From Vibrio crassostreae (lineage in GTDB: Bacteria; Pseudomonadota; Gammaproteobacteria; Enterobacterales; Vibrionaceae): a stretch of 64,000 nt of DNA. The stretch's first letter is position 1. Each line of letters opens with the position of its first letter. Below, piece by piece: positions 25,743-34,887 of this stretch. The notes beneath the pieces were generated by a model that was given only the letters and a program-made list of their open reading frames with translations, made no database searches and was not told the DNA's origin. The translations under genes were made by a program, and so were the position numbers. Where the stretch lies: the NCBI RefSeq assembly GCF_024347415.1, contig NZ_AP025476.1, positions 1,488,001 to 1,552,000 of the forward strand, read 5' to 3'.

Positions 25743-26753
25743 TCAAGTCACCATACACTTGAGTAATTGGCACTCTAGTTCTTCATCCATTTGGTGCCCG
25801 ATCACTTCAATTCTAGTTTCGGCACACTCATCGAGTTCTGATTCGGTCAAACCATCCTCTGTTAAGTTGTAGCCAAAGATACCATTTGGAGTAATGAACA
25901 CTGCTTTCATGCGTTTGACTTTCAAGCCGACTAGAAATCGTCGTAAACGCTGGTGGTCGAACAGTTTGTCAGCCGCGAATCGCCAACCAATACTTTCAAA
26001 CCCTTCACCTTGGTTACTCGCCTTTATCATACCGCTCTCTGGCATCGGTAATTCTGAAGCGAGTGGCTTATCTTGCTTATGATGGTGGTGATGGTGCCCA
26101 TGAGCTTGGTGGTGATAGAAATTACTGTTTCCATCAAACTCGTCGTATGGGATCTTACCATGATGAGCAAAGATCAGCTTAGTGTCAGGGTGACAAACCT
26201 GAGCAATGTACTCGGCCAGCTTTTCTGCATCGCCATTGTTATATAGGTCTACTTTATTACCGATAATCGTATCGGCAATGGTAATTTGTTGGTTGAAAGT
26301 ATCATTCTCTGAATAACTTGTATCAGACAGTTTACGAGCATCGACCAAGGTGATGTTCTTTTGTAGTGACAGCACTTTACGATAATGCTCTGAAGATAAT
26401 ACTTCTAACACTTCTTTTGGGTGGCCGAGTCCAGTAGGTTCAATCAGTAAGCGGTCTGGTTTCGCCTCAGAAAGCAATTGATTGAGTGCTATCTGCATCG
26501 GTAGCCCTGCGGCACAACACATGCAGCCACCGGGTACTTCACGAATAAAAACTCGCTGCTGTTTGGTTTGATTGCCTTCGAATAAGCTTCTATCGACGCC
26601 AATTTCTCCAAATTCATTTACCAAAATAGCCCAGTTTTCATCTTCGGGTTTGTTCTTCATTAGGTTGAGAATCGCGGTAGTTTTACCTACGCCGAGAAAA
26701 CCGGTAATGATATTGGTTGGAATACCCAAGAGAGGTTTGTTATCAGAGCTCAT
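25743..26753 (-). CDS. COG0523 (CobW/G3E) GTPase, probable zinc metallochaperone
   Basis: The 336-residue GTPase has the P-loop GFLGVGKT (residues 18-25), the GCMCC metal-binding motif (76-80), a Walker-B-like LLIEPTGLGHP, the NKVD base-recognition motif and a His-rich loop (seven or more histidines around residue 215). These define COG0523 proteins, whose Zur-regulated members (ZigA/YeiR/ZNG1-like) deliver zinc to enzymes during scarcity. It is last in the zur operon, overlapping the carbonic anhydrase gene by 11 bases. ATG 26753 is chosen because AGGAGAATTGCC precedes it. Confidence 0.93.
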   Translation of the reverse strand: MSSDNKPLLGIPTNIITGFLGVGKTTAILNLMKNKPEDENWAILVNEFGEIGVDRSLFEGNQTKQQRVFIREVPGGCMCCAAGLPMQIALNQLLSEAKPDRLLIEPTGLGHPKEVLEVLSSEHYRKVLSLQKNITLVDARKLSDTSYSENDTFNQQITIADTIIGNKVDLYNNGDAEKLAEYIAQVCHPDTKLIFAHHGKIPYDEFDGNSNFYHHQAHGHHHHHHKQDKPLASELPMPESGMIKASNQGEGFESIGWRFAADKLFDHQRLRRFLVGLKVKRMKAVFITPNGIFGYNLTEDGLTESELDECAETRIEVIGHQMDEELECQLLKCMVT

Positions 26754-27303
26754 TGGCAATTCTCCTATAACCTTGCACAAGGGTATGGTTGGCCGAAACA
26801 ACAGACTCTGAAAACGCAGAATACTCAGGTGGTACCTTTGAGATATTGTTCAAATCAAACCCTGAACCGATGTTGGTCATTGGTGGTACATGGAAGCTTT
26901 CAGGTAAGTCGTTCCCGTCCACCACACAGTTATGGCGAATTACACAACCTTTGCCAATCACCGCATTAAAGACTACTGAGTTGAAGCCAATAAATACGTC
27001 GTCACAGACCTGACAAGGACCATGAATGATCGTTCGGTGAGCGATGGATGAGCGTTCACCAATAGTGACGGCTGCGCCAGCTTTTGAATGAATAACCACA
27101 CCATCTTGAATGTTGGTGTCGCGCTTAATCACGATGGCTTCCATGTCACCGTGTTCGTTGACCTCGTCAGCTCGAATCACAGCGTAAGGGCCAATAAACA
27201 CGTTGTCTTCAATGATTACCTTGCCACAAATAATGGCAGTCGGGTCAATGAAAGCGGTCTCCGATACTTCTGGCATGTGACCGCTTGGATTTCTTCTTAA
27301 CAT
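26743..27303 (-). CDS. gamma-class carbonic anhydrase family protein
   Basis: This 186-residue left-handed beta-helix protein shows hexapeptide repeats throughout (for example GKVIIEDNVFIGPYAVIRAD) and all three metal-binding histidines: His72 (VVIHSK), His89 and His94 (IAHRTIIHG). The family hydrates CO2 at zinc, iron or cobalt; many members have not been shown active. Placement between a spare dihydroorotase and a zinc GTPase suggests a stand-in for a zinc-dependent carbonic anhydrase under zinc limitation, perhaps using another metal. That is inference from context. Confidence 0.9.
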   Translation of the reverse strand: MLRRNPSGHMPEVSETAFIDPTAIICGKVIIEDNVFIGPYAVIRADEVNEHGDMEAIVIKRDTNIQDGVVIHSKAGAAVTIGERSSIAHRTIIHGPCQVCDDVFIGFNSVVFNAVIGKGCVIRHNCVVDGNDLPESFHVPPMTNIGSGFDLNNISKVPPEYSAFSESVVSANHTLVQGYRRIANEL

Positions 27304-27339
27304 ATTGATTTCTTTTTATTGATGGTAATAACTGCTGAA

Positions 27340-28722
27340 CTAACGCTCAAATGAGAGCCTCATTGCAGGAGTGACCATGTCACTCGATATTTGTTTTGAT
27401 GTATCAGCGGTATGCGTATCTTGGTTCTCAGGGGATTCTGGATTGCTATATACCTTGGCGCCATTGACCCAGGTGTGCTTGATCTGAGCAGAGAATTCGT
27501 GCCCTGCGAACGGTGACCATCCACATTGATACAAACTATTTTCATTGCTGACTAGAGTTGGTGTCTGTGGGTCGACTAATACTAAATCGGCGAAGTAGCC
27601 CTCACGGATATAGCCGCGTTCCTGTATCGCATAACGGGTCGCTGGGTTATGTGCGGTTTTCTCGACTACCTGATCGACAGTCAAGGTTCCAGCATGTACG
27701 TGGTCAAATAGGCTCAACAAGGCGTGCTGTACCAGAGGTAACCCTGCTGGTGCTTGTTCGTAAGGAACTTGTTTCTCTTCCCATGTATGTGGCGCGTGGT
27801 CTGTTGCGATGATGTCGATTTGGCCCGTGCTCAACGCTGTTAATAGAGCGTCTCTATCACTAGGGTATTTGACGGCTGGATTACACTTAATTTGGTTACC
27901 GAGCGTTGTGTAATCTTTATTGCTAAACCATAAGTGATGGACACAAGCTTCTGCGGTAATACGTTTTCCCTGAATGGGTCCGGCTTCAAACTGAGCGAGT
28001 TCTTTTTCTGTCGTGATATGCAACACATGAAGTTGGCTATTGTGTTTTGTAGCTAGCTCAATCGCATAAGAAGAAGAGGCATAGCAGGCGTTGTCGTCTC
28101 TTAGAATAGGGTGATCTTCAATCGTGAAAACTGCTTTCTCTTTTCTTAATTGTTCTTGGTTTTTCGCGATAACAGGCCCGCTTTCACAATGGGTGACAAT
28201 CAGGACGGGAGAATCACGAAATATGGCATCGAGTGCTTGAGGATCTTCAACCAACAGGTTACCTGTTGAAGCGCCCATAAACACCTTTACACCACAGTGC
28301 TTGGTTGGGTCGAGTTGCTTGATTTGTTCTAGGTTGTCTTCGGTTGCTCCGAGATAAAACGAGTAATTTGCCAGCGAGCTTTGTGCTGCAATATCGAATT
28401 TTTTTTCTAAGGCTTCAATGGTCGTTGTGGCAGGGTTTACGTTTGGCATCTCCATATAGCTGGTAATACCGCCTGCAACCGCAGCTCGTGACTCAGTGGC
28501 GATTGAGCCTTTGTGTGTTAAACCCGGCTCACGAAAGTGAACTTGGTCGTCAATCATTCCAGGGATTAAGTAACAGCCTTGAGCATCGATGACCTCATCG
28601 TTTGGGCTCGGTGAAATGTGGTTTGCGATCTTTTCGATTCGCTGGTCGACGACCAATACATCCGTTTCGGTGACGATGCCTTCGTTAACCACGCGGGCAT
28701 TCTTTATGAGCGTTGCAGACAT
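27340..28722 (-). CDS. dihydroorotase paralogue (PyrC-like, zinc-limitation copy)
   Basis: The 460-residue amidohydrolase cyclises carbamoyl-aspartate to dihydroorotate in pyrimidine synthesis. It carries the bridging lysine in VKVFMGAST, metal histidines in THCES and LHVLHIT, and the catalytic TDHAPH. The first ligand motif, usually H-x-H, reads Gln60-Val-His62 (DDQVHFREPG). This form is common in dihydroorotases of Bacteroidetes as I recall. It is longer than E. coli PyrC (about 348 residues). It is second in the zur operon, consistent with a spare enzyme. A dihydropyrimidinase-like activity is less likely. Confidence 0.9.
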   Translation of the reverse strand: MSATLIKNARVVNEGIVTETDVLVVDQRIEKIANHISPSPNDEVIDAQGCYLIPGMIDDQVHFREPGLTHKGSIATESRAAVAGGITSYMEMPNVNPATTTIEALEKKFDIAAQSSLANYSFYLGATEDNLEQIKQLDPTKHCGVKVFMGASTGNLLVEDPQALDAIFRDSPVLIVTHCESGPVIAKNQEQLRKEKAVFTIEDHPILRDDNACYASSSYAIELATKHNSQLHVLHITTEKELAQFEAGPIQGKRITAEACVHHLWFSNKDYTTLGNQIKCNPAVKYPSDRDALLTALSTGQIDIIATDHAPHTWEEKQVPYEQAPAGLPLVQHALLSLFDHVHAGTLTVDQVVEKTAHNPATRYAIQERGYIREGYFADLVLVDPQTPTLVSNENSLYQCGWSPFAGHEFSAQIKHTWVNGAKVYSNPESPENQDTHTADTSKQISSDMVTPAMRLSFER

Positions 28723-28790
28723 AACGTTTCACTTTCTCCTTGTTGATGGGGCAAATACTATTGGGAATGGTTAAGAGAGTAGGAGCATCA

Positions 28791-29264
28791 TTAAGTGGAA
28801 GCGGTCGCATCTTGGTTAGCGCATTCATCGCACACACAACTTATCTCTAACTGAGGGCTAACAACGGTGAAGCCTTCTTGCTTAGCGTGAGATTGAAGGT
28901 CGCGAATAATGGCAGGGTGGATGGTTTGCTCGCTGATCTTGTCGCATTTGGAGCAGATCAAAAATTGGGGGATGCCATGTTCATGTTCACAAAGAATATG
29001 GTCGCAAAGTATGAATTTATTGGAGACTTTCAGTTTATGCGCCAAGTGGTGCTCTTCTAAGAACTCCAACACTCGATAAACCGACATCGCCTGAACATTC
29101 TGATCAAAGTGCTCTTTACAGTAATCGACAATTTCATAGGCAGACAGCGCTTTGTCAGCGTGTACCAACGCACGCAATATCAACAGTCTCTTTGCCGTAA
29201 ACTGTTTGCCATTGGTTTTGCAGCCGTGTTTTACATGCTTAATGATCGCTTCGACGTCTCGCAT
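28791..29264 (-). CDS. zur: Zur-like Fur-family zinc repressor
   Basis: This 157-residue Fur-family protein has a winged helix (residues about 15-85, FTAKRLLILRALV, VQAMSVYRVLEFLEEHH) and a dimerisation domain with two CxxC pairs (ICSKC and CVCDEC) that hold structural zinc. An unusual His/Cys-rich CDHILCEHEHGIPQF segment probably holds the sensory zinc. Zur proteins repress uptake and sparing genes when zinc is sufficient. It is first in its own operon and a good Zur box lies 28 bases upstream, so it is probably autoregulated. It might be a second, operon-specific Zur. Confidence 0.88.
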   Translation of the reverse strand: MRDVEAIIKHVKHGCKTNGKQFTAKRLLILRALVHADKALSAYEIVDYCKEHFDQNVQAMSVYRVLEFLEEHHLAHKLKVSNKFILCDHILCEHEHGIPQFLICSKCDKISEQTIHPAIIRDLQSHAKQEGFTVVSPQLEISCVCDECANQDATAST

Positions 29265-29903
29265 TCAATCCACTAAATTAAAAATAATATAGAGATGTTA
29301 TAACATAACAATTTAAGTGGTGAAACGTACTTTTGGTTTTGTTAGTACTAAGTGTGACTATTATTAGTTTTAAATGAAGTAAGGAAATGCGACGTTTTTA
29401 GGTTGGATGCGGAGGTTCCGTTGGGTAATACCGTTTTAAAACGTCAACGAGCGTGACGCATATCTGCATTCCGATATTGACCCAATCGAATTAAATGCTG
29501 AAATGATACGAATCTCATATTTAATAACGCTTATTTAGTAACCTCTGTTGAGTTCGATATCAAATCAAGTGGCTGATTTTATTGGGTATCGGAGAAAAGT
29601 CTCAGAAATTAATATTTAGAAAACTAAAGTTTTAAATATTGGTTAATTTGATTTGGCTGGAGTATAACTCTGTTTGATGGCCGGGAAGTAGAGGTTTTTC
29701 AGCTATATGTGTGAATTTAGGAGCGAGTTATCTTTCTGATTTGAAAGAATAATTCAATAGTTCAGATAAAAAAGTTGGCGAAAATCAGAAGCTTGGCATA
29801 CACTTTCCTTGTAAATGACCTTATCTCATTGATTGAATAGGGTAAATGCTTTGGCGCTACTGGCGATAGTAGCAATGTTTAACATAGCTTTGAGGAAAGT
29901 TTT
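29265..29903. other. intergenic region with Zur box, between zur and ihfA
   Basis: This 639-base gap between divergent genes contains the Zur box (next entry) and no supported gene. No tail of pheT, the usual upstream neighbour of ihfA, is present. Its last 130 bases should contain the ihfA promoter. The middle is AT-rich with no clear structure. Confidence 0.6.
29292..29314. promoter_or_regulatory. Zur box
   Basis: The 23-base site is built on ATGTTATA-A-CATAACA and closely matches the gamma-proteobacterial Zur consensus (GAAATGTTATA, one base, then TATAACATTTC), with four or five differences. It lies 28 to 50 bases ahead of the zur start codon, in the position expected for repression of the four-gene operon. 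Confidence 0.8.
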
Positions 29904-30200
29904 ATGGCACTCACGAAGGCCGATTTGGCTGAGAACCTGTTTGAGACACTCGGATACAGCAAGCGGGATGCCAAGGAAACGGTGGAAGTGTTTTTCGAAG
30001 AAGTTCGTAAAGCACTCGAAAATGGCGAACAGGTAAAACTGTCTGGTTTTGGTAACTTTGATCTTCGCGAGAAAAACGAGCGACCTGGTCGTAACCCGAA
30101 AACTGGTGAAGACATTCCAATTTCTGCTCGACGTGTTGTTACTTTTAGACCGGGACAAAAATTAAAGGCCCGAGTCGAGAATATTAAAATCGAGAAGTAG
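29904..30200 (+). CDS. ihfA: integration host factor alpha subunit
   Basis: This 98-residue protein is a clear Ihf[26 protein letters not shown] at the N-terminus, [10 protein letters not shown], and the DNA-bending arm [15 protein letters not shown] with the intercalating proline. IHF, a heterodimer with IhfB, bends DNA sharply in recombination, replication and transcription. AAAGTTTT precedes the ATG. In many gamma-proteobacteria ihfA follows pheT; here it is a single-gene unit closed by a terminator. Confidence 0.98.
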   Translation: MALTKADLAENLFETLGYSKRDAKETVEVFFEEVRKALENGEQVKLSGFGNFDLREKNERPGRNPKTGEDIPISARRVVTFRPGQKLKARVENIKIEK

Positions 30201-30209
30201 CCAAGCAAT

Positions 30210-30236
30210 AGACCACGCCAAGCGTGGTCTTTTTGT
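30210..30236 (+). terminator. intrinsic terminator of ihfA
   Basis: AGACCACGC (30210-30218) pairs with GCGTGGTCT (30222-30230), followed by TTTTGTTTTT. Confidence 0.88.
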
Positions 30237-30472
30237 TTTTGTGGTTCATACATCGTCTGTTGACTTTCTTGTCGCTAGTTCCCCTTAGTAGTATGACCTT
30301 ACTCTTTTTTCTTAGTTGCTCTCCTCGTTAATCACCATTAGTGACATCTCTATATTTTGCTGTCTGATAGGAATGGAGTAAGGAAAGCAAATCGAGAACG
30401 CCAATAACAAGAAAAGGCTGCGATTATGCAGCCCTTTGTCGTTCTTGTTTATGATAATTGCTTCGTCAGTGA

Positions 30473-31249
30473 CTAAGCTGCTTTGATGTGCGTTGTAATG
30501 TACGGTTGCCATGCTTGTTGGTAAAGCTCTAAAGATTGACGTCTTAGGCTATTGATTTGCGCCGCTTCGATATCGTTGATTGGGCGTTTTTCTGCAATAG
30601 CGTGACGCTCAATGCCTTGGATAATTTCGTAAAGCTCGTGTTCAGGGCCACTTTTCACATCAGCGATGGCTCTCAAGTGAAGTTGAACTTCAGCAATAAC
30701 ATTAGTTTTAGGTAAACGAACCAAAAGGTTCAAATCACGATAGCCAGAATCAGCCGGTGATTTGAATTTGTTTTTCACTTTTACCACATCCGCTTCGCGG
30801 CTTAGGGCTTCGTAAACTTCGACCAAGCTTTCTACATCGTTAGCGATGATGGTTGCACGGGCTAAGTCGGTAATTCTTGATACATCGCCATCTAACTCAA
30901 GTTCAATTTTCTCTTCTGCTCGAGCTTGAGATTTAACGCCAGCGAAGAGTGCGTCTGAGTTAGTCAGTAGGGCAGTACTTTTACAGATGGTTTCTAGTTC
31001 AGCCTGTGCTTGGTGAGCTTTGCTGTACAGAATATCGAAGTCGGTATAAGGCTGAGTCGGACGTGAGTCGAATGCTTTGATGCCGTATAAGCCGCTAAGG
31101 CTGTGGCGGAATACGTTTGATGAAACTTGGTTTTGCGCAGGAGTGCGCGATTGATCAGTTGAACTTGTTGAAACAGGTGCTGCTGCGAATGCAGGCGCTC
31201 GGCTCAATACTAGAAGCATTAGGGCCGTCGTACGGAGAAATACACTCAT
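30473..31249 (-). CDS. relV: RelV-type small (p)ppGpp synthetase
   Basis: The 258-residue protein has a RelA/SpoT synthetase-like domain without the HD hydrolase, TGS or ACT domains. Visible motifs are RITDLARATIIAND (residues 125-138), SGYRDLNLLVRLP (168-180) and the catalytic-glutamate strand AEVQLHL (186-192). V. cholerae RelV, also close to ihfA, makes (p)ppGpp under glucose and fatty-acid starvation. Oddly, residues 1-23 look like a cleavable signal peptide (TALMLLVLSRAPAFA), and no Met after residue 11 could offer a shorter start. GGAG precedes the ATG at 31249. Confidence 0.9.
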   Translation of the reverse strand: MSVFLRTTALMLLVLSRAPAFAAAPVSTSSTDQSRTPAQNQVSSNVFRHSLSGLYGIKAFDSRPTQPYTDFDILYSKAHQAQAELETICKSTALLTNSDALFAGVKSQARAEEKIELELDGDVSRITDLARATIIANDVESLVEVYEALSREADVVKVKNKFKSPADSGYRDLNLLVRLPKTNVIAEVQLHLRAIADVKSGPEHELYEIIQGIERHAIAEKRPINDIEAAQINSLRRQSLELYQQAWQPYITTHIKAA

Positions 31250-31604
31250 TCAAACTCCAAAATACAAGGTTACAAAAACGGGTAAATCAAAAGGGGTAAC
31301 CAGTAACGCATAAGAGTAAAAACAGCTTAACTACACTAACCAATCTCGCTATATATTAGATGGGGCTAGTTAAGACCGAAACCAACTCTAACGTTTAATA
31401 TTGCTTTAAAATGTGAAGATATAGACAAATCATTTAAGCGTTTGTTCCCAAATTTTGAGAACTTTGAACCTCGGCAATCTTCTTTGCTAACTCGCGTTGT
31501 TTTCTACTCTGACTCATGTCGTTTTCAAGTTTGAATCAAGCGAAGGTTGCTCTTACTTCTCTATACTGTACCCTTGCATTATGACTGTTTAACATGAACG
31601 AAAG
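31250..31604. other. divergent promoter region between relV and tpm
   Basis: This 355-base gap contains the relV promoter near 31300-31400 and the tpm promoter near 31540-31590, neither with a clean consensus. The only coding candidate is a 27-codon minus-strand frame at 31434-31517. Confidence 0.5.
31434..31517 (-). CDS. possible 27-residue small protein
   Basis: The frame encodes MSQSRKQRELAKKIAEVQ and nine more residues, a basic amphipathic helix of the kind common in real small Vibrio proteins. An in-frame stop lies just upstream, so the ATG at 31517 is the only start. The ribosome-binding site is poor, which keeps confidence low. No function is suggested. Confidence 0.3.
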   Translation of the reverse strand: MSQSRKQRELAKKIAEVQSSQNLGTNA

Positions 31605-32258
31605 ATGAATAATCCTGAATTTTGGCACAATAAATGGGCAGCCAACCAAATTGGTTTCCACCTTGAAGATGTAAATCCGCTTCTTATCGAATTTTGGCAA
31701 AAGACTAACCCTAGTTACGACAAGAGTGTCTTCGTGCCTCTTTGTGGTAAGAGTGAAGATTTGATTTGGTTAGCGACCAAACATGAAGAAGTTCAAGGTG
31801 TCGAATTAAGCCAGATCGCAGTTCGCGCATTTTTTGCCGAGCACCTTTACACGCCGACTGTGACTCAAATTAGCGGTCAGCACGAGCTGTACCAATTCGA
31901 TGAATTGAACATCTATACAGGCGACTACTTCACAGCGCCAATCCAGCCTGTCGATACCATTTATGATCGAGCTTCTTTGGTGGCTTTACCTGCTGAGATG
32001 CGCGTGCAATATGTGGAACGTTTGAAGCAACTGTTAAAGCCAGGCGGCAAGATCTTATTGGTGACATTGGATTACGACCAAAGCGAAATGGCAGGGCCTC
32101 CGTTTAGCGTGCCTAAGCTAGAGATCGATCAGTTATTTGCAGGTTATAACATCACTTTGTTGAATCAAGATATTGCAGATGATGAACATCCTAAGATTGC
32201 GAAGAAAGGCTTGTCTCGATTCAGTGAAGAAGTGTATTTGATTGAGTCTGACGCTTAA
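31605..32258 (+). CDS. tpm: thiopurine S-methyltransferase
   Basis: This 217-residue SAM-dependent methyltransferase opens with the family signature [20 protein letters not shown], followed by the SAM-binding [16 protein letters not shown] and [14 protein letters not shown]. Bacterial TPMTs methylate selenium, tellurium and thiopurine compounds, giving volatile or less toxic products. It is transcribed alone, divergent from relV, and closed by a strong terminator. Confidence 0.95.
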   Translation: MNNPEFWHNKWAANQIGFHLEDVNPLLIEFWQKTNPSYDKSVFVPLCGKSEDLIWLATKHEEVQGVELSQIAVRAFFAEHLYTPTVTQISGQHELYQFDELNIYTGDYFTAPIQPVDTIYDRASLVALPAEMRVQYVERLKQLLKPGGKILLVTLDYDQSEMAGPPFSVPKLEIDQLFAGYNITLLNQDIADDEHPKIAKKGLSRFSEEVYLIESDA

Positions 32259-32296
32259 GCTGAGTTTTCTTTTAAGCCAACAGCTAAAACGAACAA

Positions 32297-32326
32297 AAAG
32301 ACGGGCTCGATAGCCCGTCTTTTTTA
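32297..32326 (+). terminator. intrinsic terminator of tpm
   Basis: AAAGACGGGCT (32297-32307) pairs with AGCCCGTCTTT (32312-32322), followed by further Ts. It may also stop the convergent purT transcript. Confidence 0.88.
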
Positions 32327-32370
32327 TTGTTCAGATTTGAAGTTGTGATTGTTCAGAATTGAATAGCTGG

Positions 32371-33546
32371 TTAGTAAATCACTTTTACTTTTGCCGCGCT
32401 TTCAATGGCATCTTCGATCGCTGTTTCTGTGCTGTTGCGACGAGTTAACGCCACACCAAGACGACGGCGACCATCAATGTCAGGCTTACCAAACAGACGG
32501 ACTTGCGTTTGTGGTGCGTCTAGCGCCTCTGCAAGGCCTTCAAAACGGATATTCGTTGATGTGCCTTGGCCTAAGATAACCGCTGATGCACATGGGCCGT
32601 ATTGAGTAATTGACTTAATTGGCATACCTGTAAAGGCACGAACGTGTAGTGCGAATTCCGACGAGTCTTGAGACATCAAAGTAACCAAGCCAGTGTCGTG
32701 TGGGCGAGGGGACACTTCATTGAAGATCACGTGGTCGCCTTTAACGAACAGTTCAACACCAAAGATGCCGTGACCGCCTAGCGCGTTAACCACTTGCTCT
32801 GCCGTGTATTGCGCGGCTTTCAGTGCGTTGTCTGACATGATCTGTGGCTGCCATGATTCACGGTAATCACCGTCTTCTTGGCGGTGGCCGATAGGGGCGC
32901 AGAAGTGCACACCGTCGACTGCACGAACGGTAAGTAGTGTGATTTCGTAATCAAAGTCGATGAAGCCTTCGACGATCACACGACCCGCGCCAGTACGACC
33001 ACCTTCTTGCGCGTAGTCCCAAGATTTTTGGATATCTTCTTCGGTTTTGATAACGCTTTGGCCTTTACCTGAAGAACTCATTACTGGCTTAACAACGCAA
33101 GGCATACCTACGAACTCAACGGCAGCGGCGAAATCTTCAAAGGTGTCGGCAAAGCGGTAAGGCGAAGTGCTTAGTTTCAACTCTTCAGCGGCTAAACGGC
33201 GAATACCTTCACGGTTCATCGTTAGCTTGGTTGCATTGGCCGTTGGAACGACATTTAAGCCTTGCGCTTCTAGCTCTACCAACTTGCTGGTCGCGATAGC
33301 TTCAATTTCAGGAACCACATAATCTGGCTTTTCTAGCTCTATGATAGCTTGCAGTGCATCGCCGTCTAACATGTCTAATACATGGCTACGATGCGCAACT
33401 TGCATTGCTGGTGCGTCTGCATAACGGTCACAAGCAATAACTTCCAAACCTAAACGTTGGCACTCGATAGCAACTTCTTTTCCGAGTTCACCTGAACCTA
33501 ATAGAAGTACACGAGTAGCATTTTCACGAGTAGCAGTACCAAACAT
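32371..33546 (-). CDS. purT: phosphoribosylglycinamide formyltransferase 2
   Basis: This 391-residue ATP-grasp enzyme makes formyl-GAR from GAR, formate and ATP, bypassing the folate-dependent PurN step. Visible features are the N-terminal [15 protein letters not shown] fold, [15 protein letters not shown] (ATP-grasp lysines), [12 protein letters not shown] and [11 protein letters not shown] (metal-binding Glu/Asn). Length matches E. coli PurT (392). A PurR-type box lies upstream. Confidence 0.97.
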   Translation of the reverse strand: MFGTATRENATRVLLLGSGELGKEVAIECQRLGLEVIACDRYADAPAMQVAHRSHVLDMLDGDALQAIIELEKPDYVVPEIEAIATSKLVELEAQGLNVVPTANATKLTMNREGIRRLAAEELKLSTSPYRFADTFEDFAAAVEFVGMPCVVKPVMSSSGKGQSVIKTEEDIQKSWDYAQEGGRTGAGRVIVEGFIDFDYEITLLTVRAVDGVHFCAPIGHRQEDGDYRESWQPQIMSDNALKAAQYTAEQVVNALGGHGIFGVELFVKGDHVIFNEVSPRPHDTGLVTLMSQDSSEFALHVRAFTGMPIKSITQYGPCASAVILGQGTSTNIRFEGLAEALDAPQTQVRLFGKPDIDGRRRLGVALTRRNSTETAIEDAIESAAKVKVIY

Positions 33547-33613
33547 AGAAATTCCTTCCGATCTTTTGAACGATTGATTGAAAACGGGGTGATCATACTT
33601 ATTTCAATGACAA

Positions 33614-33629
33614 AAGCAAACGTTTGCGC
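33614..33629. promoter_or_regulatory. PurR-type operator upstream of purT
   Basis: AAGCAAACGTTTGCGC differs from the PurR consensus ACGCAAACGTTTGCGT at only two outer positions. It lies 68-83 bases ahead of the purT start codon, where purine repression of purT would be expected. Confidence 0.75.
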
Positions 33630-33655
33630 AAGTTGTTGCGTTAATTACAGATATA

Positions 33656-33690
33656 AAAAAAGCAGCCCTGTTAAATAGGGCTGCTTATTT
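33656..33690 (-). terminator. intrinsic terminator of cdd
   Basis: AGCAGCCCT (33661-33669) pairs with AGGGCTGCT (33677-33685). On the minus strand the stem is followed by a run of seven Ts, 28 bases past the cdd stop codon. Confidence 0.85.
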
Positions 33691-33713
33691 AAATTTTTGT
33701 TAATTAGATGTAC

Positions 33714-34601
33714 TTAGATTGCTAAGTAAGTCACTGGAATGTCGGGATTAATCGCTTCTAATGTAGATTGCGTATCCGCTAGGTGGCTGATGCTACCTTC
33801 TGCGATTTCAACCAAAGCAGCACTTTCAATTTGTTCAAAATCGAAGCCCGCCAGTTTAAGTTGAATCAATGCCACTTGCAGAGGGGGCAGGCTCGGGTTA
33901 AACGCAGCATTTTCTGCGTAAGCACCCGTGAAGATCTCACCTGACGTTAGTTGTAGTGAAACACCGCTTAGGTTTTTGGTGTAAGGAGCATGGCTGCGGT
34001 TTAGTGCTGCTAGCGCTTCTACAACAATAGGCGTTGTTTCTTCGGTCGTGTACTTATGATCAAGCTTAGTCATTAGGCCAGTTGTTACACCTAAGTCTGC
34101 AGGGCCGAACGAGTCTGGCAGGTACTCCTGCAGAGACATTTCATCACGCTGTGGAAGCTGAACTTTAAGTTCTTTTGCTGTTGTCAGTTCGTTCATGAAT
34201 TGACGACAGTGACCACAAGGACTGAAGTTGATCGTGATATCTGAGATACCTTGTTCGCCTTTCATCCAAGCGTGGCTGATTGCAGATTGCTCTGCGTGAA
34301 CCGTTTGACCAAGTTGAGCTCCGGCGATTTCAAGGTTTGCACCAAAATACAGAGTACCAGACAAACCGCGCACGATTGCACCAACATAAAAGTCAGATAA
34401 CGGAGCGTAAGAATACGCTGCGGCAAAAGGAAGTAGCGCAATACGTAGCTCGTCATCCGCTAAACCACTTGCTTGCAGTAAGCTAGCAAATTGTTCTGGA
34501 GACAATGTCGCGTCAAAGTTGTCTGCTAATACGATGTCACTCAAAAGTGCTTTGATTTCTGTTGGAGCACTTTCCAGCGCCAGGGTAATACGACTGTTCA
34601 T
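33714..34601 (-). CDS. cdd: cytidine deaminase
   Basis: The 295-residue enzyme deaminates cytidine and deoxycytidine to uridine and deoxyuridine. It is the long, two-domain E. coli type. The catalytic half has the zinc-binding VHAEQSAI (His and catalytic Glu) and [11 protein letters not shown] (two Cys); the C-terminal half is a degenerate copy lacking them. A CRP-like site sits 56 bases upstream, consistent with the CRP/CytR control known for cdd. It lies beside lrgA-lrgB, as in E. coli yohJK-cdd. Confidence 0.97.
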   Translation of the reverse strand: MNSRITLALESAPTEIKALLSDIVLADNFDATLSPEQFASLLQASGLADDELRIALLPFAAAYSYAPLSDFYVGAIVRGLSGTLYFGANLEIAGAQLGQTVHAEQSAISHAWMKGEQGISDITINFSPCGHCRQFMNELTTAKELKVQLPQRDEMSLQEYLPDSFGPADLGVTTGLMTKLDHKYTTEETTPIVVEALAALNRSHAPYTKNLSGVSLQLTSGEIFTGAYAENAAFNPSLPPLQVALIQLKLAGFDFEQIESAALVEIAEGSISHLADTQSTLEAINPDIPVTYLAI

Positions 34602-34656
34602 GTTGAATCCTTAATTGACCTTAGGCTTTAAGTTTATGCAATACTCAGGAATTTTC

Positions 34657-34672
34657 TGTGACAAGGATCACT
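34657..34672. promoter_or_regulatory. CRP-binding site upstream of cdd
   Basis: TGTGA-N6-TCACT is a near-consensus CRP site, 56-71 bases ahead of the cdd start codon. Nearby GTTGTTACATT and TTTGCATAA resemble degenerate CytR half-sites, but these are weak. Confidence 0.7.
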
Positions 34673-34820
34673 ATTGAATTGTTGTTGTTACATTGGTTTG
34701 CATAATTAGAGTGAGGTCACACTTGAAATCGATTACAAGAGCCATTTATACAGTTGATATCGCACTTATTGCTCGTAAAAGACCGTGACTTGACTGCTCT
34801 TGCTGAATAAATGCGAATAA

Positions 34821-34866
34821 AAAGCCCAAACAGACACTGTAAGTAACAGCATTCTGGTTGGGCTGA
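34821..34866 (-). terminator. intrinsic terminator of lrgA-lrgB
   Basis: AGCCCAA-CAGA (34823-34834) pairs with TCTGGTTGGGCT (34853-34864) with one mismatch. On the minus strand it is followed by TTTTTATT, 22 bases past the lrgB stop codon. Confidence 0.75.
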
Positions 34867-34887
34867 ATCGCGTAGTGATTGTTTCGA

